From positions 1-40,580 of the forward strand of contig JACQJD010000037.1 in NCBI GenBank assembly GCA_016198185.1: DNA of 40,580 nt, given 5' to 3'. This DNA is from Deltaproteobacteria bacterium. GTDB lineage: Bacteria > Bdellovibrionota > JACOXK01 > 2-02-FULL-40-11. This document shows positions 16,343-24,548 of this stretch, in pieces. The translations under genes were made by a program, and so were the position numbers. Position 1 is the first letter of the stretch, and the number at the start of each line of letters is the position of its first letter. The notes under the pieces were generated by a model. That model was not told the origin of the DNA, did not search any database, and was given only the letters and a program-made list of their open reading frames with translations.

Positions 16343-17869
16343 ATGGCAAAACTCTTTAAAAAAGTATTGGTCGCAAATCGCGGTGAAATCGCAGTTCGCA
16401 TTATTCGAGCACTCCGAGAAATGGCCATCGATGCGGTTGCAATCTATTCTGAAGCTGACAAAAGTGCTGCCCATGTTTCCTTAGCCGACGAAGCCTATCT
16501 GGTCGGACCTGCGCCTGCTCTGGAGAGTTATTTGTGCATCGGAAAAATCATTCAAATCGCAAAGAATGCTCATGTGGAAGCCATTCATCCGGGATATGGA
16601 TTTCTATCTGAAAATGAAGATTTGGCTGAAGCTTGTCAAAAAGCTGGAATTGTTTTTATTGGACCTCAACCTCACCTCATCCGTCTCATGGGAGACAAAG
16701 TCACCTCTCGAGAAACCATGATGAAAGCAAAAGTACCTGTGGTACCCGGAAGTCAAGAACCCATTCATTCTATTGAGCAAGCTAAAAAAATCGCAAAAAA
16801 TCTTGAATATCCCATTTTGGTCAAAGCCTCTGCGGGGGGCGGCGGAAAGGGCATGCGCGTTGTAAAACAAGAACGTGATTTACAAAAAAGCATCGATGCA
16901 GCTGAAAGAGAGTCTCAATCTGCATTTGGGGACAAGCGCGTTTATATTGAAAAATATCTTGAAAACCCACATCACGTCGAAATTCAAATTTTAGGCGACC
17001 TCAAAGGAAACGTCATTCATCTGTTTGAAAGAGAGTGTTCCATTCAAAGACGCCATCAAAAGGTGATTGAAGAATCCCCCTCCCCCTTTATTGACGATGC
17101 CCTTCGAAAAAAAATGTGTGAGGTTGCCGTTCGTGCTGCAAAGACGTTAAAATATCAAAATGCAGGTACGTTTGAATTCTTGGTTGACCAGAAAAAAAAG
17201 TTTTATTTTTTGGAAATGAATACGCGCCTTCAAGTAGAACATCCCATTACAGAAATGGTGACCGGCGTGGACATGGTCAAAGAACAGATTCGAATTGCGG
17301 CTGGATTTCCACTTTCATATCAACAAAAAGACATTCATCAATTCGGGCATGCGTTTGAATGTCGAATTTATGCCGAAGATCCCTTAAACCAGTTTTTACC
17401 CTGCCCCGGAAAAATTACTTCATATCGCATTGCTCAAGGTCCTTTTGTCCGTCTTGATTCCTACATGGAACCAGGCTGTACCATTCCCGTATATTACGAT
17501 CCGCTCATCGGGAAAGTATGTGTCTGGGGACCAAACCGCAGAGAGGCTGTTTTACGTCTGAAACGCGTACTTAAAGAATTTGTCATTCATGGCATTCGCA
17601 CAACGCTCATTTTTCATCGACAAGTGATCAATATCCCCAATTTCGTTCAGGGGAAATATGATACCAACTTTATTGATCGAGAATTTAAAATCACAAAAAA
17701 AATTCCAAAACAACCCTTGCAAGATATGGTTCTTTCAGTCGCTGCCATTGATGCTTACAAAAAAAGAAAAAAAGCCATTACACTGGTCCAACAGGAATAC
17801 CATGTGTCTCCCTGGCTAAAACAAGCACGGTCAGAATCCATGAGAAAATTTAACAGAGGGTTTTTATAA
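16343..17869 (+). CDS. pccA: Biotin carboxylase subunit of acyl-CoA (propionyl-CoA) carboxylase
   Basis: ATP-grasp enzyme that carboxylates biotin using bicarbonate. The 508-residue product shows the family blocks: VLVANRGEIAVRIIRALREM at the N-terminus, HPGYGFLSEN, the glycine-rich ATP loop KASAGGGGKGMRVV, FERECSIQRRHQKVIEE, EMNTRLQVEHPITEMVTG, and the C-terminal ECRIYAEDP segment. It ends about 50 residues after the usual biotin carboxylase core and has no biotin-attachment motif of its own; that lies in the next gene. It starts 3 nt after the pccB stop and ends 1 nt before the next gene. The stand-alone architecture resembles AccC. Its place between PccB and BCCP genes suggests it is dedicated to this complex, although it could also serve acetyl-CoA carboxylase. 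Confidence 0.93.
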   Translation: MAKLFKKVLVANRGEIAVRIIRALREMAIDAVAIYSEADKSAAHVSLADEAYLVGPAPALESYLCIGKIIQIAKNAHVEAIHPGYGFLSENEDLAEACQKAGIVFIGPQPHLIRLMGDKVTSRETMMKAKVPVVPGSQEPIHSIEQAKKIAKNLEYPILVKASAGGGGKGMRVVKQERDLQKSIDAAERESQSAFGDKRVYIEKYLENPHHVEIQILGDLKGNVIHLFERECSIQRRHQKVIEESPSPFIDDALRKKMCEVAVRAAKTLKYQNAGTFEFLVDQKKKFYFLEMNTRLQVEHPITEMVTGVDMVKEQIRIAAGFPLSYQQKDIHQFGHAFECRIYAEDPLNQFLPCPGKITSYRIAQGPFVRLDSYMEPGCTIPVYYDPLIGKVCVWGPNRREAVLRLKRVLKEFVIHGIRTTLIFHRQVINIPNFVQGKYDTNFIDREFKITKKIPKQPLQDMVLSVAAIDAYKKRKKAITLVQQEYHVSPWLKQARSESMRKFNRGFL

Positions 17870-17870
17870 A

Positions 17871-18371
17871 ATGCTTTTCAATGCTTCTTTTAACGGAAAT
17901 TCTCATGTCATTCATATCGTTGAGAATCAAAAGGGCTATTTGGTTTCCATTGATGACCAAAAACCCTTTCATATTGATTTGGTAGATCGCGTAACGGGAG
18001 GTTACACCATTTTACACGATGGGAAATCCTATGATTTTGAAGTAGAAAATAAAGAAACAGAATATGCCGTTTTAAGTCGTGGTCATTTATTTTTAGTGGA
18101 TCTTATCAACCCCAAAGCCTTAACTGCAAAAACAAAAGATATCGGTGAACAAAAAATTGTGGCCCGAATGCCAGGAAAAATTATTAAAATTTTAACACAA
18201 GTCGGTGATGTGGTTAAAAAGGGGCAAGGGTTAATTATCATGGAAGCCATGAAAATGGAAAATGAGCTCAAAGCGCCTACCTCTGGAAAAGTAAAATCAA
18301 TCTCAGTTCAAGTAGGTGCTACTGTAGAAACGGGTACAGATTTATTACATCTCGAATCCTCCTCAACATAA
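17871..18371 (+). CDS. Biotin carboxyl carrier protein of the acyl-CoA carboxylase
   Basis: A 166-residue carrier that shuttles carboxybiotin between the carboxylase and the transferase. The C-terminal biotinyl domain is clear: [21 protein letters not shown], then EAMKMEN with the biotinylated Lys128, then APTSGKV and [12 protein letters not shown]. The N-terminal about 95 residues form beta-rich repeats (GKSYDFEV and similar) like the linker or BT region that joins BC and BCCP in fused propionyl-CoA carboxylase alpha chains. So here the alpha chain is split into two genes. It starts 1 nt after the biotin carboxylase stop and is followed after 1 nt by the mutase gene, which implies strong translational coupling. 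Confidence 0.9.
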   Translation: MLFNASFNGNSHVIHIVENQKGYLVSIDDQKPFHIDLVDRVTGGYTILHDGKSYDFEVENKETEYAVLSRGHLFLVDLINPKALTAKTKDIGEQKIVARMPGKIIKILTQVGDVVKKGQGLIIMEAMKMENELKAPTSGKVKSISVQVGATVETGTDLLHLESSST

Positions 18372-18372
18372 A

Positions 18373-19905
18373 ATGTCTACACCCCATCACACACTTTCAT
18401 TAAAATCTTTGGAACTGCCAGGAGCTTACCCTTTCACGCGTGGTATTCAAAAAGACATGTATCGTGGAAAACTTTGGACCATGCGGCAATATGCTGGATT
18501 TGCGACAGCAGAAGAATCCAACAAAAGGTATCATTATCTTTTAAACCATGGCCAAAAGGGACTCAGCGTTGCTTTTGACCTTCCCACCCAAATGGGGTTC
18601 GATTCAGACCATGCCATGAGCTTGGGAGAAGTCGGTAAAGTAGGCGTGGCCATTTGCACCCTAGAAGACATGGAAACTTTATTTCGAGGAATTCCTTTGG
18701 AAGAAGTTTCCACCTCAATGACGATCAATGCAACCGCAGCCATTTTATTGTGTTTTTATTTGGCCTGTGCTCAAAAAAATAAGATCCCATTCCATCAACT
18801 GCGAGGCACCATTCAAAATGATCTTCTCAAAGAATATATTGCCAGAGGAACCTATATTTATCCACCGGAAGGGTCTTTAAGGTTGATCACCGATATTTTT
18901 AAATTTTGTAAGGATACGGTCCCTTCATGGAATACGATTTCTATTTCGGGATATCATATTCGCGAAGCAGGTGCGACCGCAGTTCAAGAAATCGCTTTTA
19001 CACTCGCCAATGGCATTACGTATGTAGAGGCAGCACTGAAAGCAGGACTACCCATTGATGAATTTGCGCCACGACTTTCTTTTTTCTTTAATGTGCATAA
19101 TGATTTTTTAGAAGAAATTTCAAAATTTAGAGCTGCTCGAAGACTGTGGGCCAAAATCATGAAAGAGCGATTTGGCGCTAAAGATGAACGTTCTTTAAAA
19201 CTTCGATTTCATGCACAAACCGCGGGCGTATCTCTCACCGCGCAACAACCTCACAACAATGTGGTGCGTGTTTCGCTTCAAGCGCTGGCAGCAGTGTTGG
19301 GAGGCGCTCAATCATTACACTGCAATGGGTATGATGAAGCTTTATCGCTTCCGACAGAAGTGTCGGCAAAACTAGCACTCCGTACCCAGCAAATCATTGC
19401 TGAAGAAACGGGTGTTATCAATACCGTAGATCCCGTGGGAGGTGCTTTTGTCATCGAAGATCTCACCTCTTCGCTTGAAGAGGGCGCAAAACAATACATT
19501 GATAAAATGGATCGTCAGGGAGGCGTCATTGCCTGTATCAAAAATGGTTATTTGCAAGCCGAAATTCAAAGAGAAAGTTATAAATTTCAAAGACAAATAG
19601 AAACAAAAGAAAAAGCAATTGTAGGGGTTAATAAATATTGTATGGAAAAGGATCAAAAAATAGAAACGCTCAAAATAGACCCAGCCCTAGAAAAAAAACA
19701 AATTGAAAAAGTGTGGCAATTTAAAAAAAATCGAAATCAAATAGACGTTCAGCGCTCTATCGAGCAGATTAAAAAAGTTGCCCAAACAAAAGAAAATCTC
19801 TTACCGGAAATTCTAAAAGCCGTTGCCGCCAACGCCACCCTCGGTGAAATTTCAGATGCCTTGAGAGATGTTTTTGGGACCTACCAAGAACAGGTCACAA
19901 TCTAA
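18373..19905 (+). CDS. mcmA: Methylmalonyl-CoA mutase, catalytic large subunit without B12 domain
   Basis: Radical enzyme interconverting methylmalonyl-CoA and succinyl-CoA. The 510 residues cover the TIM barrel and end at [16 protein letters not shown], where fused mutases continue into the cobalamin-binding domain. There is no DxHxxG motif, so a small B12 subunit must come from elsewhere. Substrate residues by alignment to the Propionibacterium enzyme: Tyr40 (for Tyr89, in RQYAGF), Arg158 (for Arg207, in [10 protein letters not shown]) and His195 (for His244, in SGYH), at spacings of 118 and 37 as in the model. Tyr and Arg indicate methylmalonyl rather than isobutyryl specificity. It starts 1 nt after the BCCP gene. 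No epimerase or MeaB-type chaperone gene is in the window. The pathway may run either way: propionate or branched-chain breakdown, or propionyl-CoA formation. Confidence 0.94.
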   Translation: MSTPHHTLSLKSLELPGAYPFTRGIQKDMYRGKLWTMRQYAGFATAEESNKRYHYLLNHGQKGLSVAFDLPTQMGFDSDHAMSLGEVGKVGVAICTLEDMETLFRGIPLEEVSTSMTINATAAILLCFYLACAQKNKIPFHQLRGTIQNDLLKEYIARGTYIYPPEGSLRLITDIFKFCKDTVPSWNTISISGYHIREAGATAVQEIAFTLANGITYVEAALKAGLPIDEFAPRLSFFFNVHNDFLEEISKFRAARRLWAKIMKERFGAKDERSLKLRFHAQTAGVSLTAQQPHNNVVRVSLQALAAVLGGAQSLHCNGYDEALSLPTEVSAKLALRTQQIIAEETGVINTVDPVGGAFVIEDLTSSLEEGAKQYIDKMDRQGGVIACIKNGYLQAEIQRESYKFQRQIETKEKAIVGVNKYCMEKDQKIETLKIDPALEKKQIEKVWQFKKNRNQIDVQRSIEQIKKVAQTKENLLPEILKAVAANATLGEISDALRDVFGTYQEQVTI

Positions 19906-20050
19906 TTTGCTTCGCATTTATTAAAATTTCACCTCGAAGCTACGAAGTGGCCGAGGAGGTCTCCTGGTTTACAACAATGCCCCCACATGACGATACCAAG
20001 GTAGTAGCGATAGTCCATCACCATAAAACCGAAGAGTCAAAGAGCTTTAA
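19906..20050. other. Convergent spacer with an imperfect hairpin
   Basis: Between two convergent genes. It contains an imperfect GC-rich dyad (ACCTCG near 19932 with CGAGGAGGT near 19952) that could act as a terminator, but it lacks a clear T-tract on either strand. Nothing else recognised. Confidence 0.3.
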
Positions 20051-21304
20051 TTATTTCCAGTTTTCGTAAAGTTTTCTGATATTTTCAGGGAGCGCATTTA
20101 ACATTTCTGATAAATGCTCACCTTTGGTTAAATCTTGATTCTTTGAAATTAATTTTAAAGCGTTGGTAATAAATCCGGGAGAATATCCGTAACGGCGTTG
20201 TGATTCATTCGAGAATTCATTTCTTAATAAAGTTAGAAAGTTGCCCATACGCCGCTTTTTTACAGGCTCCGGCACCCCCGGATCTAAAAAAATATCATTT
20301 AGTAATTTTAAAGAATCTTGGCGGTCTTCTTCGTCGCCATTCTTTACAACGAAATCTATAGGATGATACGTGGCATCCCAAAGTTTAGGAGAATTTCCAT
20401 CCTCTCTCATAATGTATTGAACAAATTTTTTATTAAAAGGGCGATTGATACCATTTAAATGGTCATAATAGTTTTCAATACGATCATGAGTTTTTTCAAA
20501 AAGACTGATTAATTTTTCAGTGTTGTTTGTTAGCATATAATAATTGCATAAGAGACGGTTGACCAGCGTTAGGAACTCTCTGGATGGGCTGTCTAAATAA
20601 CCTTCAAGAGCTAAAACAATTTCAGGTGTAAACTTTGATATTATTTTGTCTTCATCTTTTGAATTTGCATAAGATTTTAAAGTTTTTAGAAGCAGAGGAA
20701 GTTGATCAGCTGTAAGGGATGAATCTGAATCAACGTCAAATTCAGAAGTTTCAGATGATCTATTGTTTCGTTTTGCCCAAATAAGTCTTTTGCCATACTT
20801 ATAGTGATTAGGTGCTTTTTCATTTATAATTTTGAGTTGTAAATCAAGTATCTCATCAAGATATTCATGCTGCGATAAACCCTCCGGAAGATAAAATTCA
20901 TAAGCTTCATCAGGCCTTTTTCTTCTTTCTATAAATGTAGGAATTCGAAAAGGAGCTTTGCTTTCAATTTCTTTAGGCACAATTAATATACTATAAATTT
21001 TTTTTGAATCTAAAATCTCCGGGATATCTATGATATAATTCGTGGGCCAACGAAATGCTTTAAATAATTGTTGTGACGGACAAAAATGAGAATACTCGGC
21101 AGGCGAAGTATGCCACCAATATTTCTGTGGAATCTGAATCCAACTTTTTACTTTGTAGACTAGCTCATTCCATTCGACTCGGTCATGGTTTTTTATCAGC
21201 TCTTTTTGAAGACAAGCATGAGATTCAATCTCAGCATTCACTTGAGTGGGAACTAACGACAAGAGCGAAAGACAAAAAAAGACTTTTGTGGCATTTAATA
21301 ACAT
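20051..21304 (-). CDS. Hypothetical secreted protein, helical
   Basis: Family not recognised. The 417-residue product begins with a clear Sec signal peptide (MLLNATKVFFCLSLLSLV, cleavage likely after VNA near residue 24), so it is exported. The mature part is hydrophilic and largely helical in character, with a DVDSDSS acidic stretch in the middle and a C-terminal half (ILALEGYLDSPSREF and following) that looks like short alpha-helical repeats; that is a weak impression. Only two cysteines occur in the first part of the mature chain and one near the middle (RLLCNYY). The ATG at 21304 has no good Shine-Dalgarno. It is a single gene on the minus strand facing the mutase operon. No function is proposed. 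Confidence 0.75.
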   Translation of the reverse strand: MLLNATKVFFCLSLLSLVPTQVNAEIESHACLQKELIKNHDRVEWNELVYKVKSWIQIPQKYWWHTSPAEYSHFCPSQQLFKAFRWPTNYIIDIPEILDSKKIYSILIVPKEIESKAPFRIPTFIERRKRPDEAYEFYLPEGLSQHEYLDEILDLQLKIINEKAPNHYKYGKRLIWAKRNNRSSETSEFDVDSDSSLTADQLPLLLKTLKSYANSKDEDKIISKFTPEIVLALEGYLDSPSREFLTLVNRLLCNYYMLTNNTEKLISLFEKTHDRIENYYDHLNGINRPFNKKFVQYIMREDGNSPKLWDATYHPIDFVVKNGDEEDRQDSLKLLNDIFLDPGVPEPVKKRRMGNFLTLLRNEFSNESQRRYGYSPGFITNALKLISKNQDLTKGEHLSEMLNALPENIRKLYENWK

Positions 21305-21433
21305 ATTTTTTTAAAGTCCATTGAAATTTGCATTCTAATATAGAAATGCCCTTTTTAAAAGGCCCTATTTCTTGAGTCATATTCATCAATTTCTCCTCAG
21401 AACAGACAGATGCGTAAAATACTCTGACTTAAA

Positions 21434-21468
21434 GATCCCTCAGTCGCCTCCGCTCCTTCGGGATGACG
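21434..21468 (+). repeat. REP-like palindromic unit (copy 1)
   Basis: Starts GATCCCTC and ends TTCGGGATGACG, with ATCCC/GGGAT arms. It has the same GAxxC...GxxTGAC layout as the units at 26573, 29125 and 29179. Confidence 0.45.
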
Positions 21469-21579
21469 CAATTAATTTATCCTGGGAACGGTTGGAAGGC
21501 CAAAATAGCTCCAAAAAGTCGATTTGAGATGTGATCGACATCCCAGAAAGTGGGATCAAAATTCACTGTAACCGCCACC

Positions 21580-21616
21580 TTAATCTAGTTTTAATCTAGC
21601 CTGACTCATCTTTTGT
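21580..21616 (+). repeat. 37-bp direct repeat, left copy, with two iterons
   Basis: Identical over 37 bp to 24485-24521. It begins with two copies of TTAATCTAG spaced 11 bp apart, the spacing seen in operators of OmpR/PhoB-type regulators. It lies 43 nt before the start codon of the cassette's first gene. Confidence 0.85.
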
Positions 21617-21659
21617 TTGTGGTAAAGATCTAATCATCTACAACCGATAAGTGTACAAG

Positions 21660-22166
21660 ATGAAAAAGTGCTTAATTTTGTGTTTTTGGATGCTCATTTT
21701 GGGCCACCATCTAATGGCAGAATCTCAAACGCAAACTTTCACTTCTCTCCAAGGGAAATTTCAACTTAGTATTCCTGATGGGTATAGAGCCCTTGATGTG
21801 CCGCAAACAAAGACAGGGCTTTATTTATTTGGGCATAAAATAAAAGATCAGCGTATAAAATTTAATATTTTTATTACACTCCAGTCTCAGAAGAATGTAT
21901 CATTAACATTTTTTTGTGAGCAGGCCCATCAGTCATTAAAAAGAGCACACACTAAAAATCTTACTTCAGCTCAATTAAAAAAAATTGGAAGCAGGCAGTT
22001 TTGCCTAATGTACTTTGATCAGTCTTCAGAAGAAAAAGTCATTCAAGCTTATTTTAAAAATATAAACCATACGTTTTCAGTGCTCTCATATCAAACACCT
22101 AAAGAAAATCTGAACGAAGAAGTTAAAACTTTTTATAGCCTTTTAAAAAATATAGAGACGAAATGA
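21660..22166 (+). CDS. Secreted protein resembling DcrB/PsbP-fold lipobox-less proteins
   Basis: A 168-residue exported protein. ATG 21660 begins a signal peptide (MKKCLILCFWMLILGHHLMA, cleavage near residue 20); the upstream in-frame GTG at 21651 would only lengthen it. The mature start, FTSLQGKFQLSIPDGYRAL, and the end, FYSLLKNIETK, resemble the layout of small DcrB/PsbP-like (DUF1795-type) domains, which open with a strand-turn over a 'flsIP.gw' phrase and end with a 'f..il.si' helix. This is a tentative pattern judgement. It is the first gene of a three-gene cassette; its stop overlaps the next ATG by 4 nt (ATGA). The 37-bp repeat just upstream probably carries its operator. Confidence 0.75.
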   Translation: MKKCLILCFWMLILGHHLMAESQTQTFTSLQGKFQLSIPDGYRALDVPQTKTGLYLFGHKIKDQRIKFNIFITLQSQKNVSLTFFCEQAHQSLKRAHTKNLTSAQLKKIGSRQFCLMYFDQSSEEKVIQAYFKNINHTFSVLSYQTPKENLNEEVKTFYSLLKNIETK

Positions 22167-23953
22167 AATTTTATTCTAAAGCCTTATTCTATTGTTTTGC
22201 TACACTCATAGGTTCGAAGCTTGTATTTGCACAGATTGAAATTCCCAATGGATCGGGTGCTCCGTCACCTTCGCGTTCTCAAGAGGTTAGAATTGATCGG
22301 CAGGCTGAACAAGAGTTTTTGCAGGCATTTCCAATTGCAGATTCTTGTCCTTTAAGAAATGAAGCTTATTCCAAGCTTTCAGGTGTTTTAGAATTATTCA
22401 GAGACGAGTTAGAGAGCAGAAAAGACAAAGATTGTTCGGAAACACTACGTAACTTGGCAGGTGTGGAAAGGGCGTATAGCCAACTTCTAGAAAATGTTAG
22501 GCAAGGTGGTCTCTATCGTTCAGGTTCCCTCCCAACAGGTGGGCTTACCCCTCCTCCTTTAGATCCTTTAGGGGCTCCCCCTCTCCCAACAGGTGGGCTT
22601 ACCCCTACCCCTCCTCCTCCTTCCAAGCAGCGAATGCAAGAACGTTACCAATTTACAGCAGATGCAATTAATTATTTAAACGAGCTTCTAAAATCTCCTT
22701 GTGCAGATACGGTGATGTCGAACCCTAATGGCATTGCTAATTTATTTGTTCAATTTTCTTCCTTGGCCAGTGCTTTTTCTGGGCCCGTAGGTGCTGGGAT
22801 TGGTTTGGCATCTCAATTGGCCTTAAGTTTTCAAACATATTTTCAAAGTGCCGATCGTGATGAATTTGACAGGAATGATGCAAGAATGAGAGCAGACTTC
22901 ATAGATGATTCATGTTTTATATGGGCCTTTAAACAACAGTGGGATAAACTTCAACATTTAGATGAAAAGAGTGTGGTTCAAGCTCAAAGAGAAGTGGCTG
23001 CCATCAACTGCTATATTGAAGCGATGTTGCCGTCTTCAAAATGGAACGAACAAAGTAATAACCTTGAGCAGTTAACAAATAATGTAGATGCTATATTAGA
23101 AAAATTTAGACAGGAAGATCGCTTAGATGAGGCCTATCGTGAGTTTCGCGGTCAAATGGGGCCCAATGGCGTTTATAGTGCATTAATTCAAAAGTGGATT
23201 GATAAACTCGAAGGGGATCCTGCCCTTTCCAAAAATAATCCTAACTTATTAAATCGGCTTAGAGTTTTGAAAAAAGCAGCAACATTGTCTATTGATGGGG
23301 TTACCGATCTTGATAAAAATTTTCATTTAGATGCTTTGAGATATTCCAAAATTCAACTATTGACGTTAGAACGACAGTGGATCGATGATAATTTTAAACA
23401 AAGTTCAGATTATTTAGACATGCAGCAGTTATTGATAGGGCAGTATCAACGCCTTGAACAAAAACAAAATATGCTGAAGGAAACTATAGCTTATTTAAAG
23501 CCAGGTGAGGGAAGGGCTCGCTTTGAAATCCCAGTGTTATTTGAAGAGATGAAAGAAAAAATACTCAAAGATAATGCACCTGAATATTTAAGATTTGTTA
23601 GTGATCGTGTGGATGAAAACTTGAAAAACGTCATTTCACGCCAAGAAGCTGTAGTACAAATACTGGGGCCCCCTGGCTTTTTTTGGGGTTCTTGGAATCC
23701 AACCAACGCCCAACTAAAGGCAGAATTTAAAAAAAAGTCGCATCATAAGTCCAGAGTATGTGCGGAGATCAAAAATGCTGAATCTCAAAGACGAGCAATG
23801 ATTGCAGGGGTTGCTGCTTATAGAGAGTATTGTAATGCATTTCAAGGAGAGGCTGCATCTGAATTTACAAAATTTAATGAAAAATGTAGCCAATTGAAAG
23901 AGTTACAATATAAAATCCCCCCCCCCCCTGTGCTGATGGATGAATGCCCATGA
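22163..23953 (+). CDS. Large secreted coiled-coil/helical protein with proline-rich repeat
   Basis: Not recognised. It has 596 residues with a signal peptide (cleavage after KLVFA, residue 23). It carries a proline-rich linker (about 118-153) in which LPTGGLTP occurs twice, encoded by an exact DNA repeat of about 24 bp starting near 22529 and 22583. A glycine- and alanine-rich hydrophobic stretch follows (about 190-226) that could insert in or lie on a membrane. The rest is long, charged and helical (residues 260-500), with a Cys-containing C-terminus. A run of twelve C residues at 23917-23928 encodes the PPPP near the C-terminus. It overlaps both neighbours by 4 nt (ATGA), so the three products are made together and probably act together outside the cytoplasm. 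Function unknown. Confidence 0.8.
   Translation: MKFYSKALFYCFATLIGSKLVFAQIEIPNGSGAPSPSRSQEVRIDRQAEQEFLQAFPIADSCPLRNEAYSKLSGVLELFRDELESRKDKDCSETLRNLAGVERAYSQLLENVRQGGLYRSGSLPTGGLTPPPLDPLGAPPLPTGGLTPTPPPPSKQRMQERYQFTADAINYLNELLKSPCADTVMSNPNGIANLFVQFSSLASAFSGPVGAGIGLASQLALSFQTYFQSADRDEFDRNDARMRADFIDDSCFIWAFKQQWDKLQHLDEKSVVQAQREVAAINCYIEAMLPSSKWNEQSNNLEQLTNNVDAILEKFRQEDRLDEAYREFRGQMGPNGVYSALIQKWIDKLEGDPALSKNNPNLLNRLRVLKKAATLSIDGVTDLDKNFHLDALRYSKIQLLTLERQWIDDNFKQSSDYLDMQQLLIGQYQRLEQKQNMLKETIAYLKPGEGRARFEIPVLFEEMKEKILKDNAPEYLRFVSDRVDENLKNVISRQEAVVQILGPPGFFWGSWNPTNAQLKAEFKKKSHHKSRVCAEIKNAESQRRAMIAGVAAYREYCNAFQGEAASEFTKFNEKCSQLKELQYKIPPPPVLMDECP
23917..23928 (+). repeat. Homopolymeric C12 tract near the 3' end of a secreted-protein gene
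   Basis: Twelve consecutive C residues, a slippage-prone length. A frameshift here would alter only the last few residues of the 596-aa protein: both alternative frames stop within about 15 nt. It would, however, move the stop relative to the coupled downstream ATG. Confidence 0.8.
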
Positions 23954-24474
23954 TAAGAGTTCTTTTTTTGATTTTAACTTTAAGTTTCTCTGTGGCATGT
24001 AAAAAAAGTGAGCAAATTAAGGGGGGCTCTAAGCATAGAGTATTTGCACAAAGTGAAGAAAAAGATCCCTTTTTTATTTTACATGCTTATTTGGAAGTGT
24101 ATTGTTCAGCAGAAGAAAATACTTTTAAAGAGCAATGTAGACAAACAGAAGCATATTGTTCCATTCATGAAAACACATTTAAAAACTCATGTAGACATAG
24201 TGAGGCCTATTGTTCCATTAGTGAAAATAAATTTAAAAGGGTCTGTCAGCACTCCAATGTGTATTGTGTGATAAGAGAAAACACATTTAAGAAGTCTTGC
24301 CGTTACAGTGAACCCTATTGTCGAATTCCTGAAAATACCTTTAAAGAAACCTGTAAGTATTCCGAAGCATTTTGTACAAGAAGAGAAAATACATTTAAAC
24401 CATCTTGCATTTATAGTAAAGCTTACTGCTCTATTGCTGAAAATACAAATAAACCTTCTTGTAAAGACGACTAA
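23950..24474 (+). CDS. Putative lipoprotein with seven 18-residue Cys-rich repeats
   Basis: Not recognised. ATG 23950 is preferred over 23944 because it forms an ATGA overlap with the previous stop and has GGA 9 nt upstream. The N-terminus MIRVLFLILTLSFSVACKKS is a probable lipoprotein signal, with Cys in FSVAC. After a short linker come seven tandem repeats with a period of 18 residues (54 nt), consensus YCSIxENTFKxSCxYSEA; each has two Cys spaced C-x10-C, and the last is truncated at SCKDD. Fourteen repeat cysteines imply stacked disulfide-linked turns in the periplasm or on the surface. ENTFK is the most conserved part, while the DNA copies have diverged, which suggests selection on the protein. 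It closes the three-gene cassette. Confidence 0.8.
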   Translation: MIRVLFLILTLSFSVACKKSEQIKGGSKHRVFAQSEEKDPFFILHAYLEVYCSAEENTFKEQCRQTEAYCSIHENTFKNSCRHSEAYCSISENKFKRVCQHSNVYCVIRENTFKKSCRYSEPYCRIPENTFKETCKYSEAFCTRRENTFKPSCIYSKAYCSIAENTNKPSCKDD

Positions 24475-24484
24475 ACTTATATTT

Positions 24485-24521
24485 TTAATCTAGTTTTAAT
24501 CTAGCCTGACTCATCTTTTGT
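24485..24521 (+). repeat. 37-bp direct repeat, right copy, with two iterons
   Basis: Identical to 21580-21616, including the two TTAATCTAG elements 11 bp apart. It lies 27 nt before the start of the NlpD-like lipoprotein gene. The two copies bracket the three-gene secreted cassette. Confidence 0.85.
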
Positions 24522-24548
24522 CTTATTTCTTCCGATAGAAAAAGTAAG

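Larger units (their letters stand above)
21305..21659. other. 355-bp divergent intergenic region
   Basis: Between the minus-strand secreted gene and the plus-strand cassette. It holds a REP-like unit (21434-21468), a small hairpin ATCCCAGAAAGTGGGAT (about 21539-21555) and the left copy of a 37-bp direct repeat (21580-21616). No further coding sequence is supported. Confidence 0.5.

Noticed and set aside
14795-18371. Acetyl-CoA carboxylase or glutaconyl/methylcrotonyl carboxylase
   Set aside because: The single fused transferase chain of 514 residues, Asp407 in GGAYDVM and the adjoining methylmalonyl-CoA mutase fit propionyl-CoA carboxylase better. A secondary role of the biotin carboxylase in fatty-acid synthesis remains possible.
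18373-19905. Isobutyryl-CoA or other acyl-CoA mutase
   Set aside because: Tyr40 and Arg158 are the methylmalonyl-CoA type residues. Isobutyryl-CoA mutases carry Phe and Gln there.
24101-24471. Regular 54-nt repeats that could suggest a CRISPR array
   Set aside because: The repeats are adjacent, without unique spacers, and lie in frame in one open reading frame as 18-residue protein repeats.
23917-24474. Frameshift fusion of the 596-residue protein with the Cys-repeat lipoprotein through the C12 tract
   Set aside because: Both alternative frames after the tract stop before or at 23943, so slippage cannot produce a fusion.
21580-24521. Integron cassette or prophage att sites
   Set aside because: No integrase, no attC-like structure and no phage genes. 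The repeat location just before two start codons favours duplicated regulatory DNA, though excision cannot be ruled out.
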